From: Desulfovibrionaceae bacterium
GTDB taxonomy: Bacteria; Desulfobacterota; Desulfovibrionia; Desulfovibrionales; Desulfovibrionaceae
Assembly: GCA_017613475.1 (NCBI GenBank)
Contig: JAGADT010000112.1
Location: 1 to 5,935 of the forward strand
Direction: 5' to 3'
DNA: 5,935 nt
Shown one piece after another: positions 1-5,935 of the stretch. A program made the translations under genes and the position numbers. The notes beneath the pieces are model-generated. The model was not told where the DNA came from. It was given only the letters and a program-made list of their open reading frames with translations, and did no database searches. Each line of letters opens with the position of its first letter. Within the stretch, counting starts at the first letter, position 1.

Positions 1-843
1 CCTGCCGCCGCCTCCGCCGCCGCCATTGCCGTAGCCGCCGGCACCTGAGCCGTCGCCGCCGCCGAGACCCCAGCCGCCGCCTTTGCCTGTTCCGCCGCCT
101 CCGCCTTCGCCGTTCGGGTCGCCATAGCCGGAGCCTCCGCCGCCGGCGCTGCGGCGGGCCTGGGCCAGGGCGCTGGCAATGGCGGCATTGCCGCTGCCGC
201 TTCCGCCGACGCTTCCGGAACCTTTGGTGGGCTTGGCCTTGGATTTGGCGTCGGCCAGGGCGGACTTGAGGATGTCTTCAGAGGATTTGCCCTTGGCTTT
301 GGCATCAGCCTTGCCTTTGGCATCGGCCTTGCCTGCCTGCGGCTCGCTTTTGCCGGCAGTGGACTTGTCCTTGGATTTTGAGCTGTCTTTGGGCTTTGTA
401 TGAATATTGCTGACAACCGAGGCCGGCGCCGTGTCCTTGGCTGGCTTTGCTTCGGACTTGGCGCTTTTGGGCTGCTCGGCCTTAATGGCTTTGGGTTCGG
501 CCTTGGCCGGTTCCGCGGCGTGTTCAGGGCGCGATTCGGCTTTGGCGGCCGGCTGTTCCTGATGGGTGGTGTCGCGGATGGCGGCAGCATCCTGCCGGGG
601 GCCTGCCTTGCCGCCAGGGCGCCCTGCGGCAGGTTCAGCCAGCGGCCGGTCAGGCCGCCCGGATCCTGCATGGCCAAGCACCGGAGAAGGGAGGTTATCC
701 CCGCCGGGCGCGCCCATGGTCAGGCTGATCTGCATGAGCGGGCGGTTCAGGTCCATTGGCGGCGTAGAGGTTGGCCAGAGCCAGAGGAGCGCAAAGAAGA
801 CCGCATGCAGGAGAACGGAAAGAAACGTGCTGCCAAAATTCAT
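1..843 (-). CDS. tolA: TolA/TonB-like energy transducer, C-terminus cut by window edge
   Basis: An open frame of 281 codons starts at the ATG at 843 and runs without a stop to base 1, so the C-terminal part is missing. The protein would link the TolQ-TolR proton motor in the inner membrane to outer-membrane partners. Residues 1-4 are a short cytoplasmic tail. Residues 5-23 form one hydrophobic helix with Ser9 and His13 spaced S-x3-H, the arrangement known for the TonB/TolA anchor helix that contacts the motor. Residues about 45-110 are Gly/Pro/Ala-rich. Residues about 110-210 are a Lys/Ala/Ser linker including a doubled GKADAK unit. Residues about 211-281 are extremely Gly-rich and low in complexity. 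The start lies 28 bases after the tolR stop, with a GAGAGG sequence about 14 bases upstream, which is rather far. The name rests on operon position, anchor helix and composition. A TonB or a generic C-terminal TonB-domain protein is the alternative. Confidence 0.82.
   Translation of the reverse strand, partial: MNFGSTFLSVLLHAVFFALLWLWPTSTPPMDLNRPLMQISLTMGAPGGDNLPSPVLGHAGSGRPDRPLAEPAAGRPGGKAGPRQDAAAIRDTTHQEQPAAKAESRPEHAAEPAKAEPKAIKAEQPKSAKSEAKPAKDTAPASVVSNIHTKPKDSSKSKDKSTAGKSEPQAGKADAKGKADAKAKGKSSEDILKSALADAKSKAKPTKGSGSVGGSGSGNAAIASALAQARRSAGGGGSGYGDPNGEGGGGGTGKGGGWGLGGGDGSGAGGYGNGGGGGGGR
298..333. repeat. 18-bp tandem duplication inside the tolA linker
   Basis: Two adjacent 18-base units, 298-315 and 316-333, differ at one position (A versus G at the tenth base). 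On the minus strand they encode Gly-Lys-Ala-Asp-Ala-Lys twice, in frame. The difference is a silent third-position change, so the repeat is seen at both DNA and protein level. It lies in the charged periplasmic linker, where length changes are usually tolerated. Confidence 0.85.
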
Positions 844-855
844 GATATGCCGGAT

Positions 856-868
856 GGCCTCTCAGGCC
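856..868. repeat. short hairpin in the tolR-tolA junction
   Basis: GGCCT (856-860) and AGGCC (864-868) are perfect arms around CTC. On the minus (coding) strand the hairpin loop and right arm contain GAGAGG, the only purine-rich stretch before the tolA ATG. The hairpin lies between the tolR stop and the tolA start. Confidence 0.4.
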
Positions 869-871
869 CTG

Positions 872-1321
872 TCAGGGTTTGCGGCGCGGCTTTGCGCTGC
901 TAGCGGGATCGGGTGCGGTATCGCGCTGCGCCACAACTCCCAGGTTTTCGATGCCGGCGGCGCGGATGCGCCCCATTACGCCCACCACTACGCCGTAGGG
1001 GACCTCTTTGTCGGCCTGGAGGAAGAGCTGCTTGTTCTGGGCCTTGACCATCGTGGCCAGCTTGTCTGCCAGTTCTTCAAGAGGGACGGGGTAGGTATCA
1101 AGGTAAATGGCGCCATCCCTGCGGATGGTCATCACCACGTTGTCTGCTTCCGTGGGCAGATTTTCCACGTAGGTCGTGGAAGGAAGGTCCACTTCCAGCC
1201 CCTCAGACATCATGGGCGCCGTAACCATGAAAATGATGAGCAGCACCAGCATGACGTCGACGAACGGCGTGACGTTGATTTCTGAAACCATGCGGCCTCT
1301 GCCGCTGAACGATGCGCCCAT
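872..1321 (-). CDS. tolR: TolR/ExbD-family proton channel subunit
   Basis: A complete 149-residue protein, close to the usual TolR/ExbD length. Residues 1-20 are a short cytoplasmic N-terminus containing the family signature S-E-I-N-V-T-P-F-V-D. Asp22 at the start of the single membrane helix (about 20-38) corresponds to the proton-carrying Asp of TolR and ExbD. The rest is a periplasmic domain with the characteristic pattern of a short beta strand with bound charge (about 60-75) and the LFLQADKEVPYG segment near 100. The last 15 residues are Pro/Ala/Lys/Arg-rich. The ATG at 1321 follows a strong GGAGGA site, and the tolQ stop lies only 12 bases upstream, so the two genes are very probably cotranscribed. 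ExbD is the main alternative. The single tolQ-tolR-tolA order favours Tol. Confidence 0.93.
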   Translation of the reverse strand: MGASFSGRGRMVSEINVTPFVDVMLVLLIIFMVTAPMMSEGLEVDLPSTTYVENLPTEADNVVMTIRRDGAIYLDTYPVPLEELADKLATMVKAQNKQLFLQADKEVPYGVVVGVMGRIRAAGIENLGVVAQRDTAPDPASSAKPRRKP

Positions 1322-1333
1322 GTTTTCCTCCGC

Positions 1334-2023
1334 CTATTCAGCCCCGCGCTGCGTAACAGGGCGGGTGGCGTTGATTTCGCGCTGCACCCTGTTCAGGAAC
1401 ATGCCCGCGAAGTTGACGAGGCGCGTTTCAAGGACGCCCAGCTTGCCCATAAAGGCGTTGTAGCCCACCGTGGCGGGAATGGCCACGGCAAGGCCCATGG
1501 CGGTGGCAATGAGCGCTTCGGAAATGCCGGGGGCAACCGTGGCCAGGGAGGCGGATTTCATGGCGCCGATGGCGTGGAAGGTGTGCATGATGCCCCAGAT
1601 CGTGCCGAAGAGGCCGATAAACGGCGTGGTGTTGGCGGTGGTTGCCAGGAAGGAGAGCGAGGAGGCGCAGCGCACCATTTCCACGTTGACCCCCTGGTGG
1701 AGGGAGCGGCGCACGTTATCGGAAACGACGTCAGCGGTGTTCCCTGCCTCACGGGAGCGGTTGTATTCGGTAACGCCCTGGTGCCCCACGCTGAACAGGG
1801 GGGATGAAGGGTCCGCGCCGAGGGTCTGCACTGCCTCACGCAGGTCGCGGGCGCGCTCAAAGGTTTCTATGCCCTTGTTGGCTTTGTTCAGCGCGCGGTT
1901 CAGTGAGAACCATTTTTGAAACATGATGGCCCAGCTGAGGATGCTCATCAGCAAAAGCAGCGCCAAGATGCATTTGGCGACCAGCGTAGCCTGTCCCAGT
2001 ATGTCAAAAATATTGAGATCCAT
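1334..2023 (-). CDS. tolQ: TolQ/ExbB-family proton channel subunit
   Basis: A complete 229-residue polytopic inner-membrane protein that forms the ring around the TolR pair and uses proton flow to drive TolA. Helix 1 is about residues 12-34. Helix 2, about 121-146, carries the family block TTPFIGLFGT-x-WGIM. Helix 3, about 165-191, carries GISEALIATA-x-GL-x-x-AIPA. A cytoplasmic loop of about 85 residues lies between helices 1 and 2. Thr141 and Thr174 fall where the polar channel threonines of TolQ are expected (spacing 33). The start is the ATG at 2023, because GGAAGGA sits six bases upstream. A TTG five codons further up overlaps that site and is rejected. It is the first gene of the cluster, with its own promoter upstream. 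ExbB is the alternative name. Confidence 0.94.
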   Translation of the reverse strand: MDLNIFDILGQATLVAKCILALLLLMSILSWAIMFQKWFSLNRALNKANKGIETFERARDLREAVQTLGADPSSPLFSVGHQGVTEYNRSREAGNTADVVSDNVRRSLHQGVNVEMVRCASSLSFLATTANTTPFIGLFGTIWGIMHTFHAIGAMKSASLATVAPGISEALIATAMGLAVAIPATVGYNAFMGKLGVLETRLVNFAGMFLNRVQREINATRPVTQRGAE

Positions 2024-2029
2024 CGTTTG

Positions 2030-2036
2030 TCCTTCC
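2030..2036 (-). promoter_or_regulatory. ribosome binding site deciding the tolQ start
   Basis: The minus strand reads GGAAGGA here, six bases before the ATG at 2023. The longer reading frame opens with a TTG at 2038 inside this same site, so the ATG at 2023 is the better start. Confidence 0.8.
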
Positions 2037-2102
2037 AAATCGTTCCACAGGCAGACGGTGTTGCCGGCCCGTGCGCGGCCCCAGGCACAGCGCCTGAAGG
2101 GG

Positions 2103-2118
2103 GTGCCTTTTAAGGCAC
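2103..2118. repeat. perfect palindrome at the predicted tolQ transcription start
   Basis: GTGCCTT and AAGGCAC are perfect 7-base arms around a TT spacer (plus strand GTGCCTTTTAAGGCAC). It lies just downstream of the tolQ -10 candidate, so it would span about +1 to +15 of the transcript. A repressor operator is plausible. The two-base spacer is too short for a good RNA hairpin loop unless the inner pairs open. Confidence 0.6.
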
Positions 2119-2121
2119 AGC

Positions 2122-2150
2122 ATTATGCCAAGCCGCTTGGCGTTTGGCAA
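2122..2150 (-). promoter_or_regulatory. sigma70-type promoter for tolQRA
   Basis: On the minus strand TTGCCA (2150-2145) and CATAAT (2127-2122) are separated by exactly 17 bases. Four or five of six positions match each consensus hexamer. Transcription would start near 2115, giving a leader of about 92 bases before the tolQ ATG. The spacer itself contains the inverted repeat GCCAAG-CGG-CTTGGC (2127-2141), which reaches into the -10 hexamer. Confidence 0.65.
2127..2141. repeat. inverted repeat in the tolQ promoter spacer
   Basis: GCCAAG (2127-2132) and CTTGGC (2136-2141) are perfect arms around CCG. A further TTGGCA at 2144-2149 can pair with TGCCAA at 2126-2131, so the arms overlap. The position, inside the promoter, would suit a regulator binding site. 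No known regulator is recognised. Confidence 0.5.
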
Positions 2151-2194
2151 GCGTTCCGTGGGGGCTTTCCCCAAACTTTTGCCGATTCCTGAAC

Positions 2195-2223
2195 TTGACA
2201 GCGGCTAAGGGGGGCAATACCCT
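2195..2223 (+). promoter_or_regulatory. candidate promoter for the rubrerythrin gene
   Basis: A perfect TTGACA at 2195-2200 is followed after 17 bases by TACCCT (2218-2223), which keeps only the first two and last bases of the -10 consensus. A weak -10 with a perfect -35 would fit an activated or tightly controlled promoter. Transcription would start near 2230, leaving a leader of about 134 bases. This is inference from motif spacing only. Confidence 0.4.
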
Positions 2224-2236
2224 TTACATGTAAGGG
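2206..2236. repeat. TAAGGG direct repeats with a palindromic core (operator candidate)
   Basis: TAAGGG occurs at 2206-2211 and again at 2231-2236, 25 bases apart. CCCTT at 2220-2224 is inverted relative to both. The second copy is half of an imperfect palindrome, 2221-2236, with the perfect 10-base core TTACATGTAA and one mismatched pair outside it. It covers the -10 to +1 region of the candidate rubrerythrin promoter. It does not match a regulator box I can name with confidence. Confidence 0.45.
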
Positions 2237-2351
2237 AAGCCAGGCCGTTTTTTGCAGCGCTGTGCGTGTCTCCAGCCGCAATGGCTGCACATCATGCACA
2301 GTTCCGGAAGGCGTAGAGACAGGGCCTGGCGTTTACCACATGCAAACAGAG

Positions 2352-2357
2352 AAGGAG
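2352..2357 (+). promoter_or_regulatory. ribosome binding site deciding the rubrerythrin start
   Basis: AAGGAG lies six bases before the ATG at 2364. The frame stays open upstream to a GTG at 2262, but that start has no such site, and the protein from 2364 begins MKSLKGTRTE, the normal rubrerythrin N-terminus. Confidence 0.85.
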
Positions 2358-2363
2358 CTTGCC

Positions 2364-2942
2364 ATGAAATCATTGAAAGGCACCCGGACAGAAGCGAACA
2401 TCCTTACGGCTTTTGCCGGGGAATCCCAGGCCCGCAACCGCTATGACTATTTCAGCAGCGCCGCCAAGAAAGAAGGCCTGGTGCTGGTCTCCCAGATTTT
2501 TGCCGAAACGGCGCTTCAGGAAAAAGAGCACGCCAAGCGGCTCTTCAAGTTCCTTGAAGGCGGCGAGGTTGAAGTTTCCGCCGCGTTTCCTGCCGGCGTG
2601 ATTGGCTCCACCGAAGCGAACCTGCTTGCTTCCGCCGCCGGCGAGAACCATGAGCACACAGAAATGTACCCCGAATTTGCGAAAATCGCCGATGAAGAAG
2701 GCTTCCCGGAAATCGCTTCCGTAATGCGCGGCATTGCCGTTGCCGAAAAGTACCATGAAGAGCGTTTCCTCATCCTTGCCAAGGCCCTGAAGGACGGCAC
2801 CATGTTCAAGCGCAATAAGCCCGTGCGCTGGCGCTGCCTGAACTGCGGCTGCGTTGTGGAAGGGCCGGAAGCGCCGGAATTGTGCCCGGCCTGCGCCCAC
2901 CCCAGGGCCTACTTTGAGGTCCTGGTGCCGATTTTCGAGTAG
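2364..2942 (+). CDS. rbr: Rubrerythrin (NADH-linked peroxide reductase)
   Basis: A complete 192-residue cytoplasmic protein of classical rubrerythrin length. It reduces hydrogen peroxide to water with electrons from reduced rubredoxin or a similar donor, protecting anaerobes from oxidative stress. Residues 1-145 are the four-helix ferritin-like domain. The diiron ligands are expected among Glu20, Glu53 with His56 (E-x-x-H), Glu94 and Glu97 (E-x-x-E), and Glu128 with His131 (E-x-x-H); all are present. Residues about 154-192 are the rubredoxin-like domain, with iron-binding Cys158 and Cys161 (C-x-x-C-G) and Cys174 and Cys177 (C-P-A-C). Cys163, where an aromatic residue is more usual, is a small oddity. 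The sequence closely resembles Desulfovibrio rubrerythrin as I remember it. The gene appears monocistronic: it is divergent from tolQ, has its own candidate promoter, and ends at a hairpin terminator. Confidence 0.97.
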   Translation: MKSLKGTRTEANILTAFAGESQARNRYDYFSSAAKKEGLVLVSQIFAETALQEKEHAKRLFKFLEGGEVEVSAAFPAGVIGSTEANLLASAAGENHEHTEMYPEFAKIADEEGFPEIASVMRGIAVAEKYHEERFLILAKALKDGTMFKRNKPVRWRCLNCGCVVEGPEAPELCPACAHPRAYFEVLVPIFE

Positions 2943-2967
2943 GCAGATACTAAGCCTTAAACATATC

Positions 2968-3003
2968 AGCGGCGGGAAGCAGCACCTGTTTCCCGCCGTT
3001 TCT
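2968..3003 (+). terminator. Rho-independent terminator after rubrerythrin
   Basis: CGGCGGGAA (2970-2978) pairs perfectly with TTCCCGCCG (2990-2998) around an 11-base loop. One wobble and one A-T pair can extend the stem outward. It is followed by a short T-rich tail (GTTTCT). It lies 27 bases after the stop codon. The T tract is weak, so termination may be incomplete. Confidence 0.75.
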
Positions 3004-3194
3004 GCACCCTGCGGCTGGCCACTGTGTGGCTGGCCGTTTTGCCTTGCCACGCTATGGCTGTGCCGGCAGGCGGCTGGAAACGCCCTGCCGCCGGCCAAAT
3101 CAACCTGGCAATGGGCTGCTGCCTGTGGGACAAATAGAAAACGTTTCGTGCTGGCCTGCCCGCGGAAATGACCGGGCGGGGTTATTGGGGAGGA
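3004..3194. other. gene-free spacer rich in inverted repeats
   Basis: I see no convincing gene here. GGCTGGCC is repeated at 3013-3020 and 3028-3035, and GGCCA/TGGCC arms (3017-3021, 3031-3035) precede GTTTT, resembling a second weak terminator. CGGCAGG (3064-3070) pairs with CCTGCCG (3084-3090), and the stem can continue with two more pairs past a bulge. CCTGCCCG (3155-3162) pairs with CGGGCGGG (3173-3180), with one wobble, around a 10-base loop. None has a clear T tract. A tgt promoter must lie in this stretch or readthrough must occur, but I cannot point to a convincing -35/-10 pair. Confidence 0.55.
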
Positions 3195-3200
3195 GCCGCT

Positions 3201-5935
<2,735 letters not shown>

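Noticed and set aside
179..1285. Plus-strand open frames opposite tolA and tolR
   Set aside because: Compositional shadows of the GC-rich minus-strand genes. They encode low-complexity Leu/Gly/Arg-rich peptides with no family features, while the minus strand carries TolR and the TolA anchor motifs.
1470..1919. Plus-strand open frame opposite tolQ
   Set aside because: It lies wholly within tolQ, whose three helices and conserved blocks are unmistakable. The antisense product has no recognisable features.
2024..2038. Five-codon N-terminal extension of TolQ from a TTG
   Set aside because: The TTG overlaps the GGAAGGA site that serves the ATG at 2023, and nothing suitable lies upstream of the TTG.
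2262..2363. 34-residue N-terminal extension of rubrerythrin from a GTG
   Set aside because: No ribosome site at the GTG, a very good one before 2364, and the family N-terminus begins at 2364.
3013..3035. Repeat-spacer pattern suggesting a CRISPR or mobile element
   Set aside because: Only two 8-base copies 15 bases apart. There is no array and no transposase, target duplication or attachment-site signature anywhere in the window.

Overview
The window looks like chromosomal DNA of a Gram-negative, anaerobic, sulfate-reducer-type bacterium, most likely from the Desulfovibrionaceae. The DNA is GC-rich. Its rubrerythrin closely resembles, from memory, that of Desulfovibrio vulgaris, and it carries a Tol-type envelope energy module. 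The genus assignment is inference; no database search was possible.

Layout. Positions 1-2023 (minus strand) hold a compact tolQ-tolR-tolA cluster. TolQ and TolR are complete. TolA/TonB-like runs off the left edge, so its C-terminal domain is not visible. Positions 2024-2363 are a divergent regulatory region with a good sigma70-type promoter for tolQ, a weaker candidate for the rubrerythrin gene, and several short palindromes. Positions 2364-2942 (plus) encode rubrerythrin, followed by a hairpin terminator. Positions 2943-3242 contain no gene but are rich in inverted repeats, one of which could mask the ribosome binding site of the next gene. Positions 3243-4367 (plus) encode queuine/preQ1 tRNA-guanine transglycosylase (Tgt). 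From 4357 to the right edge (plus) runs a five-helix membrane protein with an LTA-synthase/phosphoglycerol-transferase-type sulfatase domain. It overlaps tgt by 11 bases and is cut by the window edge.

How the genes relate. TolQRA forms a proton-driven inner-membrane motor that keeps the outer membrane anchored. Rubrerythrin removes peroxide in an anaerobe. Tgt modifies the wobble base of GUN-anticodon tRNAs. The last gene probably modifies a periplasmic or envelope polymer or lipid with a phospho-group. The tgt overlap implies cotranscription and probably translational coupling, but there is no obvious shared pathway. Most of the window is conserved housekeeping sequence. I found no convincing evidence for an undescribed multi-gene system. 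The points worth a second look are the unassigned LTA-synthase-like enzyme and the palindrome-rich control regions.
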